Origin: Neoarius graeffei
Taxonomy: Eukaryota; Chordata; Actinopteri; Siluriformes; Ariidae
Reading direction: 5' to 3'
DNA length: 64,000 nucleotides
Assembly (NCBI RefSeq): GCF_027579695.1
Contig: NC_083572.1
Location: forward strand, 18,142,421 to 18,206,420
Of the stretch, positions 32,214-45,600 are shown one piece after another. Below the pieces are notes generated by a model that was given only the letters and a program-made list of their open reading frames with translations, searched no databases and was not told the DNA's origin. The translations under genes were made by a program, and so were the position numbers. How positions within the stretch are numbered: the first letter of the stretch is position 1; every line of letters starts with the position of its first letter.

Positions 32214-33636
32214 TTTCATGTGTGTTAGCCTGAACCAGGCAGGCAGGCAGTAAGAAGCATGCAGTGTGACTCTTACTTAAATCCCCATCCCGTCCCCCCC
32301 AGCACTATGGCTGCCATCAGGATGGCCCCTGCGATGGAGCCTATGATAAGGTTGGTGGCGCTAGGACCTGCAGAGGAGCATGATGGGAGAGAGACATGAT
32401 GTAAGCTGTGTAGGGGCAGTACACACAGCACGCAGGCTTTTACACATGAAATGCAAAAGGAAGTCATATTCTCCATCGCCAGCTCCGTTGCATAGCTGTT
32501 GCAGCACTAGGTATTAGAGAGCCTTGGTAAGTTTTTCAGTGCGTCTTGGATGGTAATCAGGATGACACAAATTGCAGTGTACATATGAGGCCATGGGAGA
32601 TAATTCAACAAAAATTTATCACTGGTATATACAATAGCATGTTGATGATGGTGGTGGTTGGGGTGTGGCACAAGTTGGTGAAGTAATAAACCATTAGAAA
32701 TCCACAAAGCAACAGCTAAGGGCACCACGATTTAGTGACTTAGACATATTAACAGTGTCTGGGGGTCTGACAAGACTACGCTCACATACATATACACATG
32801 TATACAGATACACAACCTTAGCAAATAGCACACGGACACACTAATATACCCTATACTAATAATACTAATAACTGTATAACTTATAACCCTATTTTTGTTA
32901 CATTTTAAGGGCTAAAATATGGTGCAAGACTACGGCATTATTTATTACAGGCCAACTGGCATAAATTGCTTAGCGGGGCCAAGCCCTTCCTGTTTTTTAA
33001 AGAATAAACGCATAAAAATTAAGGTGAATCCATCCATCTAAATCTTCATACAGTATTTGCTGTCAAGAAATGGCTTAAAGTTTGTTTGTTTTTTTACTTT
33101 GATGGAAGCAACAACAATAACCATGACTTAAAAAGAGAGACAGAATGGTATGAAGTAAAGGCTGGGGCTAATTTCTTTTTAGCTCAGACTGTAGATTCAC
33201 GCAGCCTATTGTGTCAATTGTTTACGTCTGATGAAACACCCTCTAGGTTCTGTGTGTACTGGGGCTAATTCATTTAAGCTTGCGTCACTGGTATATGAAT
33301 AAAATGCCATCAGCAATGATTGATAACACATGAAAGACAATAGTGGATGCAATAACATGAATAAGGTGGGTTATTTGGATGAAGTGAGTTTAAACGAGAG
33401 AGCTGGCTAAAAGCACTTGTAGCACTGTGCTTGCTATTAGGAAAGGGACACACCATAATTAAGGACTTGAAACACATGTGCCTATGTGTCTTTCAATGAG
33501 TGTGTGTGCTCCTTTGTGTATGTAAATTAGTTTACTGCCTAATGATGAGACCCCATGCTATAAGCCTCAACCCTAATGGTTTCATAATACTAACTGTTAC
33601 TGATATGATTCAGTAGAATAGAAGTTGCAGTAGAAT

Positions 33637-33680
<44 letters not shown>

Positions 33681-36600
33681 TTGAGCAACAGACACACAAA
33701 CACACTCACAAACACCATAACACTTTTGCACTAGTACTTAACTCTGCTTGACAATTTAAAACGTGGCATCTTCACACTCTTACGCTCATTTCTATACATC
33801 CTCCTTTCTTAGATTCTCTTTTCTGTGTGTAAATGCCCCACATGGACCAGAAAGAAGAGCACTGCAACACTGCATCACACAGAGTAATAATGATCAGATC
33901 CAAAGTGATTACAGTCAAGGAAAAAGGGAGAAAATGATATTTACTGATCGATCCAGCAGGTTAACACAACACCGATCAATCACATGGCACAGGCACAACA
34001 ACCACGATGGACAAAAGCCACTGGGAGGAAAACACACAGACACGCAAACAAAACAAGGGATCACAAGATCTCCCGCTCGTTGGGGGAGTGGCGTTGAAAG
34101 GGATAAGAAGTGCTTACTCTATTCCCCACCCAGTGCCTCCAAAAATCACCCCCAGGGCCAGAATGGTCCCTGCCACTGCCCCTATCAGCCTGTTAGTGGC
34201 CACGCTCACTGCGCAGAGGAAATAGGGGGGATTCAGAAGAGAAAATGTAAGTTAAAGCCCCAAGCTGAGAATGCATATGCATATGGGGAAGCCCAATTTG
34301 AAGAAGTGATTTGTATGTGGTTGAGGGTCTATATTTGGGTATCACTGCAATTAATGTGTTATTGCTGTCTGTGTGGAACGAAAATAAGGCTAGGAGGCAT
34401 CACGAACCCTTGGGACCCTCGTCTTCAACGGTGGGTGGTTCTTTCGGTGGGTCGTGCATGCTGCAGTCTGTCCCGGCCCAGGTGGTGTCGCAGGTGCATG
34501 TGGCTTCATTATTGCACACCTGAGAATAAAGGATAAATACCGTAAAAACGATCCTTCATACACAACACAGACAGAATAAAGGTGAACAAGAATCTGCAGT
34601 GAAATCTAAGCAAGAGATAGCCTAACTGCCTGCTCCATGCTTCAGACTCGGATCACATATTCACAACATCAATATAGAAGCTGTTTAGAGCCTCAGTGAT
34701 GCAAGATCCATTTAACAGAGCCCATAAACATTAATCTCTATGTTACAAATAACAGTGTGGGTTGTCTCTGGTGCACATCGCGATGCATTCATTAATGTTA
34801 ATGCAGCTATAATTGTACCTGATTCAGCTGAAGAGAGCTCAATGGGTCAGCGAGGTTGGAGCTAATTCATCAATTTGTTTCAACAAACACAGAAAATAAA
34901 ACTTTTTTTTTAAATTTCTAATTAAATTGATTACTAGAGGGATGCAGCAAGAATCAGAATTAGAAAACCGAAACTGGAAACATGTTACTATGGTCTACAG
35001 CTAGATTAGCAAAGTTGTTAGAGTAGACTACTGGGCCTTCTTGTCTTGCTTTGTTTAGTAGCGTAGTTCCTGCTTTAAGATGCATAATTCAGCACCTAAC
35101 TAAGAACTCTTTCTTGAAGTTAAGAAGACAAAATATCATGTTAAGCTATGGTCACACTACAGTTCGCGATGCTTTGCAATGGGTTATTGATGAAAATGAG
35201 GCGTTTTGGAGGTAATGCATGGTGATACATAGGCGAGCTAAAAGTTGTGGTCACGCAGCAGGTGAACACTTGACTGTCAAACCTTCGCACACTCGAACAG
35301 CCACGCTCGCTCACAGGACCCAGTCGTTATGGCAAACACCTTATGCTGATTTGAGCACAATCAGCACGTGCATATAAGGACCAGGGATGCAAACAGCGCG
35401 CCTTTTGGCGGATGGCGCCTTTTGGCGGATGGCGCCTTTTGGCGGATGGCGCCTTTTTCACTGCTGAATCGCACAGATCTGAATTTTTTTTTGGGGGGGG
35501 GGGCGTTGGAGTGTCTGATTATAATTTCAAAGTAAATTCTGTATTAAAATTACTAAATAAGCAAATCCGTTACAGTCCATGAAACAGGAAGTATAAGGAT
35601 GAGGAAAAAAACAGTTTAAATTGGGAAGCTGCGCACATTTGTGCAGCCTGAGCGGCAGGACTGCGCAAATGTGCGCAGCTTCCCGATTTAAACTGTTTTT
35701 TCCTCATCCTTATACTTCCTGTTTCATGGACTGTAACGGATTTGCTTATTTAGTAATTTTAATACAGAATTTACTTTGAAATTATAATCAGACACTCCAA
35801 CGCCCCCCCCTAAAAAAAATTCGGATCTGCGCGATTCAGCCGTGAAAAAGGCGCCATCCGCCAAAAGGCGCGCTGTTTGCATCCCTGTAGGACACAGAGG
35901 CTTTGCGAAACATTATCATTATCACGGTCATATTTGTTTCTAGCCATGTTTATGCTTTTGGTTTCATTTTTGTAAATATCATGCCTGCTATTACACACAC
36001 TTCCTGCACTTAGATCCGTCTATTGCTGCATACCTGACAGAATACTTTGCAAAGTCTCTATGAAAACAGCGTCCTTATATGTACGTGCTGATTTTGCTCA
36101 AATCAGCATCAGGTGTTTCCCATAATGACTGGGTCCCAAGCGTGTGCACAATGCACTCCGAACGATCCCCGAACGTAAATGCACTTTAAGTCTAGGCAAA
36201 GATTAGGCTGTGCCAAACTGCTGTGTTGAGGCTCCCATGAGCATCAGGGACATGGATTCGAGACAAATACATCTCAAGAGACTTGAAGAAGGTTCCCCGA
36301 GCTTCGGGAAATATTCCCAAACCCATTTGCGGGTATTTGCTGCTTAGTTTGCCGATGAAAACAAAAATCGCCACCAAATTTCAATGCATGCACTAAAATT
36401 TTTCACAATGTTTTTGGCCACTCAAGAGGTGGAAATGCAACAAAAAACAAATCGCGAAGCCCAGAGAACAATCGTCGTGTATAGCATGATTGGTGGCAAT
36501 GCTACCAATTTTTCATCACCAAGTATTCGCAAAACTGTACTATGACCAGGGCCTTACCAAAAACCCAGAAAGCTCTGTCCTAAAGACTCTCCAGTGGTGG

Positions 36601-39600
36601 AAAAGTTACTGAACGTTACAAAGTGGTGACATCAGAGACTCCTCCCATAAATATCTCCTTCCGGAAAGTTTCATGTCAATGATTAGATTTTTTTTATGCT
36701 AAGCTACAACAAGTTTTTAAATTATTAGTCTTATTCAAATCAACAAAATTATTCAACTTAGTATGATTTAGTTTGACCAAAAGAAGAATTACTGTATTCG
36801 ATCTAGTGCATTAATTAGAAACATATGATATGTATTACAGCTAGCACTACTGTGCACTACTGTCAGAGCTGCCATTAGAGCAAAATAACTTTCTAACCAA
36901 ACAGATTCAAAAATTCAATAGCGTTGTGGTATAAATAAGAAAAGATACAAGTTCTTCAGAACGGTGGTGGAAAAACAAATAGATTACAGGTATGTTCAAT
37001 TTTGTGGCTCACTCCGTGTGACGAGCACACGCGTCCGTTGGGTCCAGAAGGACAGGCTGTAAGGTTGAGGGAGGAGATAGGCACACACTTCCGCTCAAGG
37101 CACATCATGGAGGGGCCACATGGTGTCCCGTCCTCCACGTAACCAAGATCAGTGTCGTCATCCAAGAGTACACGGCCGCCACTAAAGGTGTGGAAGGAAA
37201 GAGATGAATCCAAACAGAAATGAGAAGGACTCAAGTGAAGAATATGAGACGATATGTGAGTCATGTCTATTATTGTTCATTACTGAATTTGACAATCAAG
37301 CTGGAAATCTGATAAAGCTGCAGCGGATTTCACGAGAAATATTCTTCCTGGGCGATCATTTATTAGTGTAGTTTAGAAGAAGCTGTGTGCGTGCATGCAT
37401 GTGACTGATTGTTAAATGGTCACACCCACAAGTAATCTCACATGGTTAAGATATGCAGATGGATATTTACAGGACGTGAGCATTTTTTTTGATAGACCAT
37501 GGAAAATTATACAAAGGGAAATTTCTTTTTAAGCAGATTGTTTTGCAAAAGGTGTGAAATCACATGCCCCCTACTCCTCCAGCATTAATACTGACAAAGC
37601 GCTTTATAAATGGGTAACACGATGGTATAGTGGTTAGCACTGTTGCCTAATGGCAAGAAGGTTCCAGGTTTGAGCCCCATGGCTGATGAAGGCCTTTCTG
37701 TGTGGATTTTGCAGATTCTACCCATGTCTGCATGGGTTTCCTCTGGGTGCTCTGGTTTGCCCCACAGTCCAAAGACATACAGATTAGGTAAAATACCCAG
37801 CCACTGGGGTTGCACTTAGTGTCAGTCCCAAACCTGGATAGATTGAGGAGGGTTGTGTCAGGAAGGGCATCCGGTATAAAACCTATGCCAAATTAGATAT
37901 GTGGAACAGATCCGCTGTGGTGACCCCTAATGGGAGCAGCTGAAGGGAGAAGAAGAAATGTGTTCATGAAGAAGTTGTTCATGGAGTTCAATGAATAAAA
38001 CTTCTTACAGTTAACATAGTTTAATTTGTTTTGTGATGCTGCTTTAATTGTAATATACAGTACCAATCAAAAGTCTGGAAACACGCTTTTGACCACTACT
38101 GTAGGTGATAGCTTCCAGGATGTTGGGAAAACCAGCAACGGGGTACAGTTTCACATATGCTTGTTGGTAGCTGGCTTCATATCTCATAGTGGAAATGTGT
38201 ACCATGTTATCCTCACTCTTTTACGTTGACTAGCTATGGTGTGATTGAGGAGACTGCTGAGATTGCTGTTGGCTAGCGTCATTCTGACTGACAGAGTCTT
38301 GTGAAAATCTTACAGAGATTAGTTTCTAATACACCTTCAGTCGGTATAATCCGAGGTGCAGCTGAAGCTCTCAGTCAGACCTACTACAACAGAACGTCAA
38401 GGACGTACAGTAGTAGCTCATCTGGCCTGCCATCAAAACAACCAGGACTACCAAAACATCAAACAGAACTGAAATGTGATAATGTGAGAGAGGACCAACC
38501 TCCATGACAAATTGTTTACAACAGGAAAATCAACAAAGGACTAAATTTTGTTCCCTGAGGGAAGATCTACTCAAAACATTGATCAGAACTGAATTCGCAT
38601 GATAAATGAGAGAGGAGATACAACTCAAGTCAGAAGAAAATGTGTTAAGTTGACCTAATTACTATTTTGTTAGCAAAAAATTGACAATATAATGGCCAAG
38701 TTTTGTGCAGAAGGTCTAGTTCTTTCAAATAAAACAATCAGAACTGAAATCCATTGAGAACTGACGGAGGAGATACGATGTAACTGAAAATAAACAAAGT
38801 TGTAAGCAGTTAAATCGTATCTCCTCCGTCAGTTCTCAATGGATTTCAGTTCTGATTGTTTTATTTGAAAGAACTAGACCTTCTGCACAAAACTTGGTCA
38901 TTGTATTGAGTAGATCTTCCCTCAGGGAACAAAACTTGGTCTTTTTTGTTGATTTTCTTGTTGTAAACAATGTTTACAACTTTATTTTCAAAGTTGTAAG
39001 CATATTGTTTACAACAAGAAAATCAACAACAACAAAAAACGACCAAGTTTTGTTCCCTGAGGGAAGATCAACGCAAAACATCGATCAGAACTGGAATCGG
39101 ATGAGAAATGAGAGAGGAGATACAATTCTAGTGAGAGGCCTGGACAATTCATTAATTTGGCCTAATTACTAATTTGTTAGAAAAAAATTTGACAAAACAA
39201 TAACCAAGTTTTGTGTGGAGTGACGAGCTCTTTCAAACAAAACAATCGGAATGGAAATCTGTGGAGAACTGACGGAGGGGATACGATTTAACTGAATTGT
39301 AGACGACAGGGAGTGGCACGGTGGTGTAGTGGTTAGCACTGTCACCTCACAGCAAGAAGGTTCTGGGTTTGAGTCCAGTGGCCGACGGGGGCCTTTCTGT
39401 GTGGAGTTTGCATGTTCTCCCCGTGTCTGCGTGGGTTTCCTCCGGGTGCTCCGGTTTCCTCTACAGTCCAAAGACACGCAGGTTAGGCTAATTGGTGGCT
39501 CCAAATTGACCGTAGGTGTGAATATGAGTGTGAATGGATGTTTGTCTCTATGTGTCAGCCCTGCGATGGTCTGGTGACTTGTCCAGGGTGTAACCCGCCT

Positions 39601-42600
39601 CTTGCCCATAGTCAACTGGGATAGGCTCCAGCTTGCCCGTGACCCCACAGGATAAGCGGTTACGGATAATGGATGGATGTGAACAATGGATGCCACGCCA
39701 TGGCAACAGCTCATCGGCCTTATGACCGGATGAGCTAATAAACTAGGTTAGATTAGAACTGTCTCATTCATCTCTAAACAGTGTTATATTTTGTGAATCA
39801 TTTTTATGACATACAGTGATACTGACCTGCAGTCTACCAGACGTCCCTGATGGTTGAAAGTGGTGGGGGTGATGTCGCCTTTCAGCGTCCCAATCCTGGG
39901 GTTTCTACCAATGTTGGTGCACAGCAGGTACCCACAGAACACATCACTGCAGATGGAGATCATTCAAAATAGATTTTTAGAATACAACACGCACACATCA
40001 AGATTGTTGCAGAAGCTCAACACGCAAAATCAATAGTTAACGACAGTTAAATGTGCCAATTACTGTTTACTGCAGGGGATCCACTTCTCTCCATCTTTCC
40101 CACAGTTTCCTTTCTCCGTTCCCTCAGTGTTCAGCTTTTCGTAGCAGTGCTTCTCTGAGCCTCCTGCCTCTGAGAACACATTATATTCCAGTGGCTTGGT
40201 CAGTACTTGCATTTACAGTTGTGGTCAGAAATTTACATACAGTGACATGAATGTCATCTTGGATATGAATGTCATGGCAATATTTGGGCTTTCAGTAGTT
40301 TCTTTGAACTGTTCTTTTTCTGTGGCAGAATGCACAGCATACATCTTTAATTAAAAAAAAAAACACTAGAATTTGGTGCACAAGTTTAAATTTTCCTTGG
40401 GTGTTCTGAAATAATGAAAAATTCTGAAAAATGTCTCTTATCTTGCCAAGGCCTCTTAACTTCCTGTTTGTGATCATAATTGACTACAGCTAGTAGCTTC
40501 TCTGTGCCTTCATAAAAAGGGTTTGTTTTCAGCAGTCATTGGATTGACCAACACACAGTAAAATGGGAAAGTCCAAGGAGCTCAGAGCAGATCTGAGAAA
40601 GAGGATCACAGATATACACAACTCCGGAATGTCTCTTGGAGCCATTTCTAAACAACTGCAAATTCCAAAATCAGTTCAAACAATTGTATCCAAGTTATTG
40701 TGAGGTGTAGTCACTTTGCCAAGTCACTTTGCTTCAAGAAAACCCAAACTGTCACCCTCAGCTGAAAGGAAATTGGTTTGGATGGTCAGGAACAACCTGG
40801 GAACCACCATGGCACAGCCCTGCCATGAACTGAAAGCTACTGGATCACTATCTACAGTTCAGATCACCATGGACTAAGAGGCTGCTACCCGGTATCCAAG
40901 AAATAAACCCCTGCTCCAAAATTGACACTTTCAAGCTGACCACACGGACAAAAAAAGCCTTCTGGAGGATAGCTGTATGGTCAGATGAGACAAAGATTGA
41001 GTTGTTTGGCCACAATGACCACCATGTACAGAGGGACACTGTACCAGCTGGTGGTGGTGGTAGGATCATCATGCTCTGGGGCTGTTTTGCTGCCAGTGGA
41101 ACTGGTTCATTGCACAAAGTGGATGGAATAATGAAGGAAGAGGACTACCTCAGAATTATTCAGCATAAACCATCAGACACTTGAACACGACTTGGGAGTT
41201 ACAACAGGACAATGAACCCAAACATGCATCAGAGCTGGTTGTGAAGGATAAAGCAGGCTAACATTAAGCTTAAAACAAGTCCTGACTTCAACCCTATTGA
41301 AAATATATGGACCGTACTTACAAGTCGAGTCCATGCCAAGGAAAAAAAAAAAAGAAAAACAAATTTAATTGAACTCTACCAATTCTACCATGAAGAGTCA
41401 TGAAATATCCAACCAGAATTCTGCCAGAAGCTGGTTCATGGTAAACAAAAATGTTTGGTCAAGGTGAATCTTGCGAAGAGACATTTTACCCAAATATTAG
41501 GTGTGCTGTATGTATATTTTTGACCCTGTATGCATAATTTTGACCCTCTGTTGATTTCAGAAAATCCAAAGAAAATTAAAACTTGTGCACCAAATTCTAG
41601 TGGTTTTTTTTTTTAATTAAAGATGTATGCTGTACATTCTGCCACAGAAAAAGAACAGTTCAAAGAAATGACTGGAAGCCCAATATTGCCATGACATTCA
41701 TATCCAAGATGACATTCATGTCATTGTATGTAAACTTCTGACCACAACTGTAACTCGATCTGTTTTTGATATTATTGTCTGTTTTTTCCGTAACTCACTT
41801 GCACCCCAGATGTATTTGCACTGGCTGTCTCTGGTCTTGCATTCACCTCCATAACAGCGACCCTGGAGCAGCAAAAAGTGCAGCAAGAAGCAACAGCTTT
41901 GGTGAAAAGCTTAAAGCATACAGTGTATGTGTGAAGAACAGCAGGACTGTAAACATCTGCATCAGTCTGTAAATGGCATCATGTTTTAATGAAAGATAGA
42001 CTCAGAGCTTTAAATCTGAACACGTCACCTGGTTGAGCTGACAGGGATACCCGTCCTGCTTATGTAGGTTGGGAGGACACTGTAGGACAAAAGACATCTT
42101 TAGCTACATTCATTAGTTTCCCTAAGCATTCAGCTTGGCGAAGACAGAAGCACGAAAGGATGTGCATGCTTGAGATTTGTTTGAGTGACTGTGCAAGCGT
42201 TAACCTGTCCTGAATCTCCTGAACAAGACTCTGAAATATCGCAGTCATTCACAGAGTAGCGGCAACCGTAGCCCCTTGGAAGGAACTGGTGAAAAGAAAA
42301 GAGGATAGAGAGAAAAGAAAAATGTTTCGAGGGTCACCAGTGGAACCATTACTTTTTAATATCACAATATTCTTTTATTTATGCTTTCTCAGATATATGA
42401 GTAAGAACAGCAAAAGATGACTCAGCTGCGCATCCATATAATCTATGCACAGTAAACTCTAATTCCCCCCGTCCTGTTCACAGAAGCTGGGGAGCTACAG
42501 AGACATGACTTTCTCCATAAGGTATTTTATTATTATATTGTTGTCCATCGCAAATGACAAATGATGATATTCCATCATTGTCCCAGAGGGATGTTTGCTT

Positions 42601-45600
42601 GGGTGGCTGTGCAAGCCAATCTTGGAGCGGCATAGTTTTCCACAAACATTACAAAAGAAGGCACCATCAGTGGTTAGAGTTTGCTGCCGTACTTTTTGGA
42701 GCAACTTGTTTTCATCTCTCTTGGCATTTCTATTTGTGTCGAAGGTCTTATAACCCTGAGCCAATAGGTTTCTCCATATCCTTCTATCGACAGCAAGGCA
42801 TTCAAAGTTGCCAGGGGATACACCAAAACTTTGGAGAGAGAGTTTGAAATTGTCTTTGTATCTCTTCTTGGGACATCCTCTATTACGAGTGCCTCTGCAG
42901 AGTTCTCCAAAGAAGACCTTTTTCGGCAATCGTGCATCTGACATTCTGACCACATGTCCTGCCCATCAGAGTTGAGTTTGACGTATACTAGGAATGTTTG
43001 CACGTTCCAGAACTTTAGTAGTGGTCATTCGATCTTGCCATTTAATACCCAACAGCTGTCTCAGATGTCACATGTGGCAGGTGAGAATGAATGGGTCAAT
43101 GACAGCTGCGCGTGATGAGTTTAGAGTGGAGGCTCTCTCGTGCGGAGGTGGCCCACACTTGACTTGGCTGAAGTCAATGTTGAGTGGCAAGGAGGTTTCC
43201 AAGACAAACCCAAATCTTCTGCAGCTGCGGTGGGATGGCCAGAGCTTCCTTCAGCATCTGCACTCTGCCCTAAATAGCTGCATTCCCACAGTACAGCACT
43301 ATTCCATAAGAGCAGACGTCTCTTGGTGTTGTTAAGATACTATTTGACCCATAGCTGGGACCCTAACAGGTGCTACTGGGTCAGAGCAGACCTGGGAGTG
43401 ATGGCAATTAATGGGCAACTCCAATCCCCCAAAACTCCCGAACTGGAGCCTCACCATCAGATGCAATTTAAAGTCATGCCTACAGTAGGACTAGGTATTT
43501 TATTAATAGTTGACAAAATATGAGGGAAACAGTGCCAAATTTTAAAAACTTTCTCAAGTGGTACAAAGGCTTCTGGTCCCCACTGCCAAAAAAAAAAAAT
43601 CAATAAATAAAAACCTACTAATTTTTTAGTAAGCATGTGTACTGCTTATGATCAGAGTAAACATCATGTACATGTTCATTTTCTTATTATTGAACAGGGA
43701 AGCTATACTGAGACTGATATTTCATTTTCAGAGGTGCCCAAGAGATAACAATAAAATGATGTGCCTTATGTGGAAGAAGCAACAAACAAAAACAAATAAA
43801 TAAAATCAAGTAAGATTATATAAAGTGTACCTAAGTAAGAATAAAACATGATGGGGCATGCTATTACTGGAAAATAATCAATGGGGTAGGCATGTAACGA
43901 TTCACCCAATTCATGAATCGATTCATGATATTGGGTACACATTTGATTTTCCTATGATATTTTTGAAAAAATATGAAATAAATATTTTATTACCAAAAAT
44001 GCAACATTTATTTTCTTATCCTTTATGAACTTAAATATACCTTTTGTTAAATCAAACAAAATTTTTCATTTTCTTAATAACCAACAATTATTATTTACCT
44101 ACCACTGTAAAGGTTGGAGTAAAATATAATAGCTTATTAACGAAAATATCCCTTTTAATAAAAATGAAAAAAAAACCAAATAGGACTTTTCTTAATCAAC
44201 TTTTACAAACATTTGTACTACCTCTATTTGATTGAGCTTTCAGCAGTCCGTAAAAAAGAGAACTCTGATTTCTTATTAAATCTATTTATACACTCAATAG
44301 CATAACAGCTCATTAGAGCTGTGTTACTTCCACCTAGGGCAAAGTCACATGCATTCCTGCTACTTTGCTTGACTTTCACCTTTGACTACCAAAATCTAAA
44401 TCAGCTCATTTTTGAGTCCAAGTGAACATTTGTACCAAATTTGAAGAAATTCCTTCATGGCGTTTTTGAGATCTTGTTGACGAGAATGGGATGTACGAGG
44501 TCACAGTGACCTTTGACCACCAAAATCTAATCTGCTGTTCTTTGAGTTCAACTGAACATCTGTGCTACATTTGAAGAAATTCCCTCAAGGCATCCTTGAG
44601 ATATCACGTTCACAAGAACCGGACAGACTTACAAACAAACGGACAACCTGAAAAACTTAATTCCTCCGGCCATGGCTGTCGCCAGCGTAGAGGTATAAAA
44701 AACTAATATATTACACAGCCTAATAATAATCATGATTAATTATTTCATCGATTCAAAATGTATCACGATTTATCGTTGTATGATACATCATTACATTACC
44801 TACAATGGAGGGATGATGTGATATGTGACTCTGTTACAGCCCTGAAATTTCTTATACCTGTGTATCTTACACATTAGCAATTTGTCAAAGACTACAATTT
44901 AAAATCTATTTTTAAAAAACGTTGTACTTTTAAACCTTTATAGTCATGTTAACATTGTGCAACGTCCTTGAGACAAGCTAGTTCCTGGTACCACTTATGT
45001 TATAGTAGCTATAAACAGTCCTTCCCTCTCCAGGCTGTTTTTTTTTTCATTTGTTTAGTATTAGGCTTATGTAGAACATTGTCCAAAAGTTGATCAAGTT
45101 AAATTTAAATCTAAAATCAATTCCCCAGGCTGCTGGAACTTGAAGGGTTATCCAATAATCTCAGCAGGCACCACATTTATTTCTGTAATTCAGTAAGGCG
45201 CATGAATAAGACCTGGATGCTTTTAAAGCTTCTATGTACAACCACCCCCCTCACCATTAAGAGAAAGAAGACCAGGAAGTGCTTAACTCTTACCAGACAG
45301 GTGCTGTTGCAGCACGGCCCATCGCTGCAGTGAGCACCATTAGACAGAGAGCACTTCTTACAGCAGTCTTTATAGCACTCCTGCTCCAGAAAAAGCACAC
45401 ACACACACAATGCATTCTTACAATGCTCATACATTTTTTATGTCATTAAATACTGGATTGGAAGACAGTGCTTTGACAGGAGTGACTCTAATGCAGATTC
45501 ATATGTGCTGCTCTTGCAATGATAAGTACTGTATATTAACTCACCATCCTGGTTCCACAGTCACACTCCTCTCCTACTTCTACATACCCATTGCCACATT

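Larger units (their letters stand above)
29007..32276 (-). other. adam23 last intron: repeats and a GC-rich patch
   Basis: It contains two Tc1-type MITEs and two (TA)n runs. A GC-rich stretch at 29600-30140 holds a 102-codon minus-strand frame (29611-29919) with no recognised domain, followed by A-rich and C-rich tracts. I see no further exon with convincing splice sites. Confidence 0.5.

Noticed and set aside
33763-34536. 257-codon plus-strand ORF
   Set aside because: It runs across adam23 exons A and 24 in the antisense direction; a shadow of the coding strand with no known domain.
42495-42953. C2H2 zinc-finger gene
   Set aside because: The finger is the C-terminus of a LINE reverse transcriptase, as shown by the flanking motifs.
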